Below, piece after piece: positions 17,309 to 27,500 of a stretch of DNA of 64,000 nt. Numbering within the stretch: position 1 is the stretch's first letter; each line of letters opens with the position of its first letter. The DNA is from DATBVX01 sp963724625 (lineage in GTDB: Bacteria > Pseudomonadota > Gammaproteobacteria > Steroidobacterales > Steroidobacteraceae). The notes beneath the pieces are model-generated. The model ran no database searches. It was not told the origin of the DNA and worked only from the letters and a program-made list of their open reading frames with translations. The position numbers and the translations under genes were made by a program. Where the stretch lies: the NCBI GenBank assembly GCA_963724625.1, contig CAVRVO010000013.1, positions 62,001 through 126,000 on the forward strand. Reading direction: 5' to 3'.

Positions 17309-19711
17309 ATGATCCGCAAGCTCATTGCGCTGTTCCTGTGCCTGCTCGCCGTGCGCGTCGTTGCGCAAACCGGTGTCGAGGACGAATTCACCGTCGGTGA
17401 TATCCGTGTCGAGGGGTTGCAGCGCATCTCAGAGGGCACGGTTTACAACTACCTGCCGGTCAATATCGGCGACCGGCTCGATTCGCAGCGCATCCAGGAA
17501 GCGCTGCGCGCGCTTTACAAGACCGGATTTTTCCGCGACGTGGAGTTGCGCCGCGACGCCAACACGCTGGTCGTGGTCGTGCTTGAGCGCCCGTCGATCG
17601 AGAGCTTCGAGATCAAGGGCAACAAGGACATCAAGACCGAGGATCTGCAGAAGAGCCTGCGCAACGTAGGTCTTGCGACGGGCAAAACCTACGATCAGTC
17701 GGTGCTCGAGGAGGTCAAGCAGTACCTCACCGATCAATACTTCAGCCGCGGCAAGTATGCAGTGCGCGTCGACACCAATGTCGAGGAGCTGCCGGGTAAC
17801 AGGGTCCGTGTCAGCGTCAACATCGTGGAGGGCAAGCGCGCCAGGATCCGCCAGATCAACATCGTGGGTAATACGCAGTTCAAGGACAAGGAGCTGCGCG
17901 ACGGCTTCGAGCTCAACACACCCAACTGGCTCTCGTTCTATCGCCAGGATGATCGCTACGCACGCGAATCGTTGCAGGGCGATCTCGAGAAGCTGCGCTC
18001 CTATTACATGGATCGCGGCTACGCGAACTTCCAGATTGAATCCGCGCAGGTCGCCATCGCGCCCGAAAAGGACGACATCTTCATTACGGTCAACGTTCAC
18101 GAGGGCGATGTGTACAAGATCGGCGAGGTCAAGCTTGCCGGCACGATGGTGGTTCCCGAGCCGCAGCTCAAACGCCTGATCCTGGTGCGTCCCGGGGACA
18201 CCTTCTCCAACAAGATGGTGACGCAGTCACAGCAGCTGATCACCTACCGTCTGGGCGAGCAGGGCTATGCGTTCGCAAAGGTCGAGCCAGTGCCGACCGC
18301 GGACGACGCCAAGAAGGAAGTCTCACTGACGTTTTTTGTCGAGCCCGGCAATCGCGTTTACGTCCGGCACATCAACTTCCTCGGTACCTCGGCTATCGAC
18401 GATGAGGTCCTGCGGCGCGAGATGCGCCAGATGGAGGGCGGCTGGTTGTCCAATGCCTCGGTGGAGCGTTCCAAGGAGCGCATCCAGCGACTGCCGTACG
18501 TGGAGAAGGTCGACTATGAAACCACCCCGGTGGCGGGAGTGGCTGATCAGGTGGACGTCGATTTCAACATCAAGGAAGGATTGCCCGGCCAGTTCGGTGG
18601 CGGCGTCGGCTACTCGGAATCGCAGGGCATCATCCTCAACGGCAATTTCGTCCACAGCAACTTCATGGGGAGCGGAGAGCGCATCGCGGCGGAGATCAAC
18701 GCCGGCGCGTACAGCAAGGTCTACAGCATTTCGCACACCGACCCGTACCGCACCATCGATGGCGTTGCCCGGACCATCTCGCTCGCCTATCGCGATGTCA
18801 CGCAGTTCGTTTCAGCCTCGTCGGACTTCGGCACCAAGAACATGACCGCGGGCCTGGACTACTCCTATCCGATCACTGAATACCAGGCGCTGCGCTTCGG
18901 GATGTCGGCGTCGCAGAACGAGCTGGTGACGACTCTGACCGGCAGCGCGCGACAGGCGGTCGAGTGGGTGGTGAACAACGGCGATCCTTTCGTGCACACG
19001 GAATTCGACGGACTCAACACCTTCACGTTCTTCGGCACCAAGTACAAGGCCTTCGAGCTGGTCGGTGGCTGGAGCTTCGACACGCGCAATCGGGCGATCT
19101 TCGCCGATCACGGCACGCGCCATGCACTGTCGCTTTCCTATGCGGTTCCCGGGAGCGATGTCCAATACTGGATCGCCAACTACGACTATCTGCAGTTCCT
19201 GCCACTGCCCGGTCCCTTTACCCTGGCGCTGATCGGGGACTTCGCATACGGCGAGGACATCGGTGACACGACTTCGATACCGCCCTACCGCCAATTCTTC
19301 GCCGGTGGGCCGGATTCGGTGCGCGGCTACCGGGAAAGCCGGCTGGGCCCGAAGGACAGTTTCGGCAATCCCTACGGGGGCAACTTGAAGGTGGTCGGCC
19401 GGGCGGAGATCCTGTTTCCGGTACCGGAGAAGTGGAAGACTACCGCGCGCATCAGCCTCTTCTTCGACATCGGCAACGTCTTCTCGACCGGCCACGTAAG
19501 CTTCACGGGCAAAGACGGTGTGACGCCGGTCGAGTACAAGTTCGCGTATGATGAGCTGAAGCAATCTGCGGGCATTGCGGCGCAATGGCTGGCCCCGCTG
19601 GGGATTTTCCGTTTCAGCTATGCCTTCCCGTTGAATGCGAGTGAAGGGGATGCCATTCATTTCAAAGACGAAACGGAAGGGTTCCAATTTTCCATCGGAC
19701 AGGCGTTTTGA
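17309..19711 (+). CDS. bamA: Outer membrane protein assembly factor BamA
   Basis: Omp85-family insertase at the centre of the BAM complex. 800 residues. Signal peptide about 1-19 (likely cut after AVRVVA), five POTRA domains from about residue 25 to 420 (the first begins FTVGDIRVEGLQRISEG), then a 16-strand barrel with the family motif VRGYRES. The last residue is Phe (FSIGQAF), the expected outer-membrane C-terminal signal. It lies between rseP and skp as in E. coli, in a region typically sigma-E-responsive. Confidence 0.97.
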   Translation: MIRKLIALFLCLLAVRVVAQTGVEDEFTVGDIRVEGLQRISEGTVYNYLPVNIGDRLDSQRIQEALRALYKTGFFRDVELRRDANTLVVVVLERPSIESFEIKGNKDIKTEDLQKSLRNVGLATGKTYDQSVLEEVKQYLTDQYFSRGKYAVRVDTNVEELPGNRVRVSVNIVEGKRARIRQINIVGNTQFKDKELRDGFELNTPNWLSFYRQDDRYARESLQGDLEKLRSYYMDRGYANFQIESAQVAIAPEKDDIFITVNVHEGDVYKIGEVKLAGTMVVPEPQLKRLILVRPGDTFSNKMVTQSQQLITYRLGEQGYAFAKVEPVPTADDAKKEVSLTFFVEPGNRVYVRHINFLGTSAIDDEVLRREMRQMEGGWLSNASVERSKERIQRLPYVEKVDYETTPVAGVADQVDVDFNIKEGLPGQFGGGVGYSESQGIILNGNFVHSNFMGSGERIAAEINAGAYSKVYSISHTDPYRTIDGVARTISLAYRDVTQFVSASSDFGTKNMTAGLDYSYPITEYQALRFGMSASQNELVTTLTGSARQAVEWVVNNGDPFVHTEFDGLNTFTFFGTKYKAFELVGGWSFDTRNRAIFADHGTRHALSLSYAVPGSDVQYWIANYDYLQFLPLPGPFTLALIGDFAYGEDIGDTTSIPPYRQFFAGGPDSVRGYRESRLGPKDSFGNPYGGNLKVVGRAEILFPVPEKWKTTARISLFFDIGNVFSTGHVSFTGKDGVTPVEYKFAYDELKQSAGIAAQWLAPLGIFRFSYAFPLNASEGDAIHFKDETEGFQFSIGQAF

Positions 19712-19722
19712 GGAAACAATAA

Positions 19723-20331
19723 GTGATCGGTACACAGCGTTGGTTGTTGAGGTCTCTGGCGGTCGTAGCGCTGCTGGGGGGAGCGGTTCCCGCCGCGCAG
19801 GCGCAACTCAAGGTAGGAGTAGTGAGCGTTCCGCAGCTCATCGAGGAGTCGCCGCAGGCAAAAGGTGCGATGCAGGCGCTACAGGATGAGTTCATGCCGC
19901 GCCGGCGCGAGATCGAGAACCAGCAGAAGGAGCTCAAAGCGCGTGAGGACAAGCTGACGCGCGACAGCGCCGTGATGTCGGAAGCCGAACGCGGCAAGGC
20001 GGAAAGAGAGCTGCGCGATGGGCAGCGCGAAGTGCAGCGCCGGCAGAATGAGTACGTGGAAGACCTCAACGTGCGCCGCAACGAGGAGCTGGGGAAGCTG
20101 CAACGCACGCTGCTACAGGAAGTCCAGACCTATGCGAAAGCGCAGGGCTTCGACCTCGTGGTCGGTGACGGCGTGTTGTACGCCAAGGACAACCTGAACA
20201 TCACACCTGCGGTGCTCAGCAATCTGCAGGCGCATTCCAAGACAGCTCCAGCCGCCGCGCCTGCCGGCGCCAAGCCAGCAGCAGCCCCGCCTCCGGCGGC
20301 GGCGCCCAAGCCGGCGGAGAAAAAGCCCTAG
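19723..20331 (+). CDS. skp: Periplasmic chaperone Skp/OmpH family
   Basis: Holds unfolded outer-membrane proteins on their way to BamA. GTG start at 19723. Signal peptide about 1-27 (cut after AAQA), then the family opening LKVGVVSVPQLIEESPQ, a charged coiled-coil arm (about 55-120), and the closing segment AKAQGFDLVVGDGVLYA. The last ~35 residues are an Ala/Pro/Lys-rich tail absent from E. coli Skp. 202 residues against about 161 in E. coli. Confidence 0.93.
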   Translation: MIGTQRWLLRSLAVVALLGGAVPAAQAQLKVGVVSVPQLIEESPQAKGAMQALQDEFMPRRREIENQQKELKAREDKLTRDSAVMSEAERGKAERELRDGQREVQRRQNEYVEDLNVRRNEELGKLQRTLLQEVQTYAKAQGFDLVVGDGVLYAKDNLNITPAVLSNLQAHSKTAPAAAPAGAKPAAAPPPAAAPKPAEKKP

Positions 20332-20353
20332 CCGTAAGGAGCGGAGCTCGACC

Positions 20354-21397
20354 ATGGCAATATCCCTGGGCGAGCTGGCGGTGCGCTTCGGATGCGAGCT
20401 CAAGGGGGATCCGGCTGCCACGGTTGATTGCGTCGCGACGCTGCTGAATGCCGATTCACGTGCGATCACGTTTCTCGCCAATCCGCGCTACCGGCGTCAT
20501 CTCGCACAGACGCGCGCCGGAGCGGTAATTCTCGAGCAAAAACTCGCGGAAGCCTGTCCGGTCGCGGCATTAATTGCGGCGGATCCATACGTAACCTATG
20601 CGCGCATCGCCGCGCTCCTGTACCCGGAGCAGCAATATGCCGCTGGTGCCGATTCTTCCGCGCGGATCAGCGCGGCGGCATTGATTGCACCGAGCGCTTC
20701 AATCGGACCCAATGTCGTGATCGAGGAAGGGGTTCGTGTTGGCGAACGGGTTCGGGTCGGTGCCGGCTGCGTGATCCAGCGCGACAGCAGTGTGGAAGCG
20801 GACAGCCGCCTGACTGCCAACGTGACGCTCTGTCATGGGGTGAGCGTGGGAGCGCGCGCATTGATCCATCCCGGTGTCGTGATCGGCGCTGATGGTTTCG
20901 GTCTCGCGCCCGAGCGTGGCCGCTGGATCAAGGTGCCGCAGGTCGGGGGCGTGCGGATCGGCAACGATGTGGAAATCGGCGCCAACACCACCATCGATCG
21001 TGGCGCGATCGAAGACACGATCATCGATGATGGTGTCAAGCTCGACAATCAAATTCAGATCGGGCACAACGTACACGTTGGTGCGCATACCGCCATCGCC
21101 GGATGCACGGGCATCTCGGGGAGCACCACGATCGGGCGCAATTGCATGATCGCGGGCATGGTCGGCATTGCAGGTCACCTGGAAATCTGCGACGGCGTCG
21201 TGATCACGGGCAGAACACTGGTGAGCCGGTCGATCACTCGGCCGGGCGTGTACTCCGGTGGCCTGCCCTTTGACGAGGCGCGCCGCTGGCGGCGCAACAG
21301 CGCGCGGTTTCGCCACCTCGACGAGCTGGCGCGCCGTGTCGAGCAGCTCGGTGGTGGAAAGTTGAAAACAGCGGAAAAAGAGGGCGAGGATGACTGA
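20354..21397 (+). CDS. lpxD: UDP-3-O-(3-hydroxyacyl)glucosamine N-acyltransferase
   Basis: Third step of lipid A synthesis. The N-terminal uridine-binding domain (about 1-100, with FLANPRYRRHL) is followed by a left-handed beta-helix of hexapeptide repeats (about 105-300) including the catalytic-His region QIQIGHNVHVG and the ADGFGLAPE block. 347 residues. It overlaps fabZ by eight bases, so lipid A genes here are tightly coupled. Confidence 0.96.
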   Translation: MAISLGELAVRFGCELKGDPAATVDCVATLLNADSRAITFLANPRYRRHLAQTRAGAVILEQKLAEACPVAALIAADPYVTYARIAALLYPEQQYAAGADSSARISAAALIAPSASIGPNVVIEEGVRVGERVRVGAGCVIQRDSSVEADSRLTANVTLCHGVSVGARALIHPGVVIGADGFGLAPERGRWIKVPQVGGVRIGNDVEIGANTTIDRGAIEDTIIDDGVKLDNQIQIGHNVHVGAHTAIAGCTGISGSTTIGRNCMIAGMVGIAGHLEICDGVVITGRTLVSRSITRPGVYSGGLPFDEARRWRRNSARFRHLDELARRVEQLGGGKLKTAEKEGEDD

Positions 21398-21872
21398 GCC
21401 GGCCTACATGGACATCAACGCGGTACTCAAGCAGCTGCCGCATCGCTATCCCTTTCTGCTGGTGGATCGGGTGCTGGAATGCACGCCCGGCAAAACCATC
21501 CGTGCCCTGAAGAACGTGACCTTCAACGAGCCCTTTTTTACGGGCCACTTTCCGCATCGTCCGGTCATGCCGGGCGTGATGATCATCGAAGCGCTGGCCC
21601 AGGCTGCCGGAATCCTCGCTTTTCGCACTGCGGGTGTGTTTCCGGACGAGCACTCGCGCTTTTTCTTCGTCGGCATCGACAAGGCGCGGTTCCGTAAACC
21701 GGTGGAGCCCGGCGACCAGCTCATACTGAAGGCGGAACTGGTCCGCGCCTTCAAGGGAATCTGGAAGTTTGCGACTGTCGCTGAAGTGGACGGCGAGGAA
21801 GTGGCGTCGGCCGAAATGATGGTGACGCCTGAAGCGCGCGTTGCCCCCGCGGCGGCTGATGCACCGACATGA
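21390..21872 (+). CDS. fabZ: 3-hydroxyacyl-ACP dehydratase FabZ
   Basis: Hot-dog fold dehydratase of fatty acid elongation. Catalytic His53 (GHFPHRPVMPG) and Glu67 (MIIEALAQAAG) align with E. coli FabZ. 160 residues. Placed between lpxD and lpxA, where it competes with lipid A synthesis for 3-hydroxyacyl-ACP; the shared operon is thought to balance the two. Overlaps lpxA by ATGA. Confidence 0.97.
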   Translation: MTEPAYMDINAVLKQLPHRYPFLLVDRVLECTPGKTIRALKNVTFNEPFFTGHFPHRPVMPGVMIIEALAQAAGILAFRTAGVFPDEHSRFFFVGIDKARFRKPVEPGDQLILKAELVRAFKGIWKFATVAEVDGEEVASAEMMVTPEARVAPAAADAPT

Positions 21873-22639
21873 TAGACCCGCGGGCGGTCATCGATTCGCA
21901 GGCCCAGCTGGCCGCAGATGTCGAGGTCGGTGCCTTTGCGATCATCGGCGCCGAGGTCAGCATCGGCCCGGGTTGCCGCATCGGCCCGCACGCGGTGATC
22001 AAAGGACCGACGCGGCTCGGCTCTGACAACCAGGTGTTTCAGTTCGCCTCGCTCGGCGATGCGCCACAGGACAAGAAGTACCGCGGCGAGCCGACGCGTC
22101 TGGAAATCGGCGATCACAACACCTTTCGCGAATACTGCACTGTCAACCGCGGCACGACGCATGGCGGCGGTGTCACGCGCATTGGGAGCGACAACTGGTT
22201 CATGGCGTATACGCACGTGGCGCACGACTGCCAGATCGGGGATCACTGCGTCCTGGCGAATTTTGCGACGCTGGGCGGACACGTAGAACTCGGCGACTGG
22301 GTCATCATGGCGGGATTCTCCGGCATCCATCAGTTCTGCAAGGTCGGAGCGCACTGCTTTCTCGCCAACAACACTGCGGTCACGCGCGACGTGCCGCCCT
22401 ACTTGATGGTGACCGGGCAGCCGGCACAGCCGCACAGCATCAATGCCGAAGGCCTGAAGCGGCGGGGTTTCACGCCGGAGCAGATCCGCAACCTCCGCAA
22501 CGCGTACCGCGTGCTGTACCGCTCCGGTCTCAAACTGGCCGAGGCGGTCGAGCAGCTCCAGGCACTCGTGCCGGCCCAGCCGGAGCTGAAGAGCTTCGTG
22601 GATTTTCTGGGACAGACCACCCGCAGCATCGTGAGGTAG
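21869..22639 (+). CDS. lpxA: UDP-N-acetylglucosamine O-acyltransferase
   Basis: First step of lipid A synthesis. Beta-helix hexapeptide repeats fill about residues 1-185, including the catalytic-His stretch THVAHDCQIGDHC; the C-terminal helical domain has QPHSINAEGLKRRGF. 256 residues, close to E. coli's 262. Starts within the fabZ stop. Confidence 0.97.
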   Translation: MIDPRAVIDSQAQLAADVEVGAFAIIGAEVSIGPGCRIGPHAVIKGPTRLGSDNQVFQFASLGDAPQDKKYRGEPTRLEIGDHNTFREYCTVNRGTTHGGGVTRIGSDNWFMAYTHVAHDCQIGDHCVLANFATLGGHVELGDWVIMAGFSGIHQFCKVGAHCFLANNTAVTRDVPPYLMVTGQPAQPHSINAEGLKRRGFTPEQIRNLRNAYRVLYRSGLKLAEAVEQLQALVPAQPELKSFVDFLGQTTRSIVR

Positions 22640-22644
22640 GCTTA

Positions 22645-23802
22645 TTGCGCTTCGCCCTCGTGGCCGGTGAGGCGTCAGGTGACCAGCTCGGCGCGGCGCT
22701 GATCCGTTCGCTGCGCGCACGCAATCCGTCGGCACGATTCTTTGGCGTGGCGGGTCCGAAGATGCAGGCGGAGGGTTGCGAAGCCTGGGCGCACTCGGAG
22801 GCTCTCGCGGTCATGGGGCTTTTCGAGGTGCTGAGTCACCTGCCGCGGCTGCTGAAGATGCGCAGAGAGCTGCGCGAACGATTGCTCACGGAGCGTCCGG
22901 ATGTGTTCATCGGGATCGATGCGCCGGAATTCAATCTCGGGCTGGCGCGCGATCTGCGAACTGCGGGGCTTCGCACCGTGCAGTATGTGAGTCCGCAGGT
23001 CTGGGCCTGGCGCCCGGGGCGCGTGCGCGGGATCGGCGCAGCCGTCGATCTGGTACTGTGCCTGCTGCCTTTCGAAGAGCAGTTCTACGCGCGGGCCGGC
23101 GTTCGCGCCGAGTTCGTCGGCCATCCGCTCGCCGATGTGATTCCTGAAAACACCGAACCTGGCGCTGCTCGTCGGCAGTTGGGCCTGCACGAAGAGCGTC
23201 CGACCGTGGCGGTCCTGCCCGGCAGTCGTGTCGGCGAGGTCAGTCGTTTGGGCGATGACTTCGCCGGTGCGATCCGCTGGCTTGCGGCCCGTCGCCCGTC
23301 GCTGCAGTTCGTCGCGCCAATGGCGAATGGAGCGGTGCGTACGATCTTCGCACGGGCCCTGGAAAGGAATGCGCCGGGTGTCGAGGTGAGCGTGCTCGAT
23401 GGCCATTCGCATGTGGCGCTGGCGGCGGCGGACGTGGTGCTGGTCGCGTCGGGCACCGCGACCCTTGAAACGCTGCTCACCAAGAGGCCGATGGTCGTGG
23501 CCTATCGTCTCGGCGCTCTGACGGCCTGGTTGCTGCGAACCTTCAACCTGATGAAGGCACCGTTTTTTTCCCAGCCCAACCTGCTGGCCGGCGAGCGCAT
23601 CGTGCCGGAACTCTTTCAGGAACAGGTGAGCGCTGAAACGCTGGGCGCCGAACTGTTGCGCGAGCTTGATGACACAGCGTTACGCGAGCGGCAGGAGCGC
23701 GTGTTCAGCGATATCCATCGGCAGCTCGAGCGCAACGCAAGCGATCGCGCTGCTGAAGCGATCCTTGGAATGCTCGCCGCGAATGCGGTGACTGCGTCAT
23801 GA
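22645..23802 (+). CDS. lpxB: Lipid-A-disaccharide synthase
   Basis: GT19 glycosyltransferase joining UDP-2,3-diacylglucosamine and lipid X at the inner membrane. TTG 22645 is the only suitable start: it begins MRFALVAGEASGDQLGA, the exact family opening. Further motifs are IGIDAPEFNLGLAR, YVSPQVWAWRPGR, LPGSRVGEV and ASGTATLE. 385 residues. Overlaps rnhB by ATGA. Confidence 0.96.
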   Translation: MRFALVAGEASGDQLGAALIRSLRARNPSARFFGVAGPKMQAEGCEAWAHSEALAVMGLFEVLSHLPRLLKMRRELRERLLTERPDVFIGIDAPEFNLGLARDLRTAGLRTVQYVSPQVWAWRPGRVRGIGAAVDLVLCLLPFEEQFYARAGVRAEFVGHPLADVIPENTEPGAARRQLGLHEERPTVAVLPGSRVGEVSRLGDDFAGAIRWLAARRPSLQFVAPMANGAVRTIFARALERNAPGVEVSVLDGHSHVALAAADVVLVASGTATLETLLTKRPMVVAYRLGALTAWLLRTFNLMKAPFFSQPNLLAGERIVPELFQEQVSAETLGAELLRELDDTALRERQERVFSDIHRQLERNASDRAAEAILGMLAANAVTAS

Positions 23803-24512
23803 AGCGCCGACGCCGCCGACAGGCGCGATTGCCTTTTCCCGACCCCAACCGCTTGGCTGGCGTGGATGAAGCCGGGCGCGGTCCGCTGGCGGGACCGGTC
23901 GTCGCTGCCGCAGTCATTCTCGATCGCCGGCGACCTATCCGCGGACTGGCCGATTCGAAAGTGCTGGAGCCCGAGGTGCGCGAAAAGCTCGCGGTGAAGA
24001 TCAGGGAGCGAGCCCTCGCCTGGGCGGTTGCCTGGGCGGATCGGGAGGAAGTCGACACACTCAATATCCTGCAAGCCACGTTGCTTGCGATGCGCCGGGC
24101 ATTGCTGGGCCTGAGGATCGCGCCCGATGAAGTCCGGATCGACGGGGATCGCTGTCCATCGCTCGATGGACTGGCGTTCGCATGTCCGGCGGTTCCGATT
24201 GTCCAGGGCGACGCGCTCGTTCCCGCGATCAGTGCGGCCTCGATCCTCGCCAAGACCTACAGAGACGCCTGGATGCGCTCGTTCCACGAGATCTGGCCGG
24301 ACTACGGCTTCGCATCGCACAAGGGCTACGCAACTCCGGAGCACCTGGCGGCGCTGGAGTGCCACGGGGCTTGTCCCTTGCACCGCCGTTCATTCATGCC
24401 GGTCAAGGAAATGACCGGATGGTCGTTCGAGGAGTACCAGTCAGAACTCGAGGGCGCAGGGGCGGTGCAGCCAGCTACAATCGCGCCCGTCCAACTGCTG
24501 ATCCTTCCATGA
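23799..24512 (+). CDS. rnhB: Ribonuclease HII
   Basis: Removes ribonucleotides from DNA and RNA:DNA hybrids. Catalytic DEAGRG motif with Asp23 and Glu24, then IDGDRCP with a further Asp, AASILAKTYRD, and SHKGYATPEHL. 237 residues: a basic N-terminal leader (KRRRRRQAR) and a C-terminal tail make it longer than E. coli's 198. Its stop overlaps the dnaE start (ATGA). Confidence 0.96.
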   Translation: MKRRRRRQARLPFPDPNRLAGVDEAGRGPLAGPVVAAAVILDRRRPIRGLADSKVLEPEVREKLAVKIRERALAWAVAWADREEVDTLNILQATLLAMRRALLGLRIAPDEVRIDGDRCPSLDGLAFACPAVPIVQGDALVPAISAASILAKTYRDAWMRSFHEIWPDYGFASHKGYATPEHLAALECHGACPLHRRSFMPVKEMTGWSFEEYQSELEGAGAVQPATIAPVQLLILP

Positions 24513-27500
24513 GCCAGTTCGTCCACCTGCGCGTCCACACCGAGTTCTCGCTCCTCGACAGCGTGGTGCGCGTGCCGGAGCTCATCGACGCGACCGTCGC
24601 AGCCGGCATGCCGGCCATCGCGCTCACCGACGAAACAAACCTGTTCGCCATGGTGAAGTTCTACCGTGGCGCGCAGGCACGGGGGCTGAAACCCATCGTC
24701 GGTGTCGATGTGCGTCTGCGCGACGCAGCCGACCGACAGGAACCGGCGCGCCTGACGCTCCTGAGCCAGAACCTCGCCGGCTATCGCAATCTCACGCAAC
24801 TCATCACCCGCGCGTACCTGGAAGGGCAACGGCGCGGCGTTCCGCTGATCGATCGCAACTGGCTCACGACCTCGAGCACCGTGGGCCTGATTGCACTCTC
24901 CGGTGCGCAGGACGGTGATATCGGCCGCGCCCTTCTCGGCAATCGCGGCGAGGAGGCGCGACGCCTTCTCGGGCGGTGGCTCGAGCTCTTCGACAACCGC
25001 TTCTATGTTGAGGTACAGAGGCTCGGGCGCCCTAACGAAGAGGAATACCTGGATGAGGTGCTGCGCCTGGTGGCGCAGTGCCCGACACCGATCGTCGCCA
25101 CCAACGATGTGCGCTTCGTGCACCCCCAGGATTTCGAATCTCATGAGGCACGCGTCTGCATCCAGGAAGGAAGCTTGCTGACAGATCGGGGCCGTCAGCG
25201 GCGCTATACGGAACAGCAGTATTTGCGTTCGCCGGCGGAGATGGCCGCGCTGTTCGCCGACCTGCCGGAAGCGCTCGAGAATTCGGTAGAGATTGCTCGT
25301 CGCTGCAGCCTGGAGTTGAAGCTCGGTGAATCACGCCTTCCGGAGTACCCGGTACCGGAGGGCATCACGGCAGCGGACTACCTGCGTGGCCAGGCGCGTG
25401 AGGGGCTTGGGAAAAGACTGGCCGGGTTCGTCGATGCTCCAGCCAGCGCGGGCCGTGATCGGACGGTGTATGAGCAGCGCCTCGCGACGGAGCTCGACAC
25501 GATCTGCAACATGGGCTTCGCCGGCTACTTTCTGATCGTCGCGGACTTCATTCGCTGGGCGCGCGAGAACGGCATTCCGGTCGGCCCAGGTCGCGGGTCC
25601 GGTGCCGGATCGCTGGTCGCGTGGAGTATCGGTATCACCGATCTCGATCCGCTGGAACACGATCTCTTGTTCGAGCGCTTCCTGAATCCCGAGCGCGTAT
25701 CGATGCCGGACTTCGACATCGACTTCTGCATGCAGGGCCGCGATCGCGTGATCGATTATGTGGCCGAGAAGTACGGGCGCGATCGGGTTTCGCAGATCAT
25801 CACCTACGGCACCATGGCGGCCAAGGCGGTAGTGCGCGATGTCGGCCGCGTGCAGGGGATGAGCTATGGTTACGTCGATCGCATCGCCAAGCTGATTCCT
25901 TTCGAGCTCGGCATCACGCTCGACAAGGCGCTGCAGGACGAGCAGGAGCTCAAGCGCCTGTATGAATCGGAAGAGGAAATCCGCAGCCTCATCGACATGG
26001 CGCGCTCCCTGGAAGGGTTGACTCGCAACGCAGGCACGCACGCGGGCGGAGTGGTGATCGCGCCATCCAGGCTCACCGATTTCACACCGCTGTTCTGCGA
26101 GGAAGGCTCGCACAGCGTCGTGACGCAGTTCGACAAGGATGATGTGGAGGCAGCCGGGCTGGTGAAGTTCGACTTCCTTGGCCTGCGTACGCTCACCATC
26201 ATCGACTGGACCGTCAAGGCGATCAATGCGCAGCGCCAGACTGCGAACGAGGCGCTGCTCGATATCACCTTGCTGCCCATGGACGATCCCGCGACCTTTA
26301 CGCTGCTCAAGAGTTGCCGCACCAATGCGGTCTTTCAACTCGAGTCGCGCGGCATGAAGGATCTCATCCGTCGCCTGCAGCCCGACCGCTTCGAAGATAT
26401 CGTCGCGCTGGTCGCATTGTTTCGCCCCGGTCCCCTGCAATCGGGAATGGTCGATGACTTCATCGCACGCAAACACGGGCGCACCGATCAGCCGATCGAT
26501 TACCTGCATCCGGATCTCAAGCCCGTGCTCGCCGGCACCTACGGCGTAATCCTCTACCAGGAACAGGTGATGCAGATCGCGCAGGTGCTCGCCGGGTACA
26601 CACTGGGCGGCGCCGATCTCCTGCGCCGCGCGATGGGCAAGAAGAAGCCCGAGGAAATGGCGAAACAGCGCTCGGTGTTCACCGAAGGCGCTGTGCGACG
26701 CGGAGTTGCGGAACCGCGCGCCCGTCATATCTTCGACCTGATGGAGAAATTCGCCGGCTACGGCTTCAACAAGTCGCATTCGGCTGCGTACGCGCTACTC
26801 TCCTATCAAACCGCGTGGCTCAAAGCCCACTACCCGGCGCAGTTCATGGCTGCCGTGCTGTCGGCGGACATGGATCGCACCGACAAGGTCGTGACGCTGA
26901 TCGACGAGTGCGTGAGCCTCGGACTGAAGGTCGAGCCGCCGGATATCAATTCGTCTCAATACGATTTCACCGTGAGCGGTGCCCACAGGATCCGCTACGG
27001 ACTGGGTGCGGTGAAGGGCGTGGGGCAGTCTGCGGTGCAAGCGCTCATCGACGAACGCAGCGCGCGCGGACCATTCACGAGCATCGAGGACGTGTGTCGG
27101 CGCCTGGACCTCAATCGCGTCAACAAGCGGGTACTGGAAGCGCTGATCCGCTCCGGCTGCCTGGATTCACTCGGTCACACGCGCAATACGCTCATGAGCC
27201 GCCTCGGCGCCGCAATGCACATGGGTGAGCAGACGACACGTGCACAGGCCGTCGGTCAGGACGACCTGTTTGGCCTCGCGGCGGGCCCGGCTCCTGATTC
27301 GGAAGCTCGCGGCGATATCGAGTTGCCTGAGTGGCCAGAAGCCACGCGCCTTGCCGGTGAACGGGACACATTGGGCCTGTACCTTACCGGTCATCCGATC
27401 GCGCAGTACGAGGCGGAACTGAGTTTCCTGACGAGCGGTCGTCTGGGCGATCTCGCGAGCGGTCGGCCTCCTGGGGCGGGAGAAGGCGGCAGATGGCAAC

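Noticed and set aside
21446..22735. 429-codon minus-strand frame opposite fabZ/lpxA
   Set aside because: Antisense shadow over two overlapping conserved genes; no recognisable protein features.
25331..26779. 482-codon minus-strand frame opposite dnaE
   Set aside because: Antisense shadow of conserved dnaE codons with no domain of its own.
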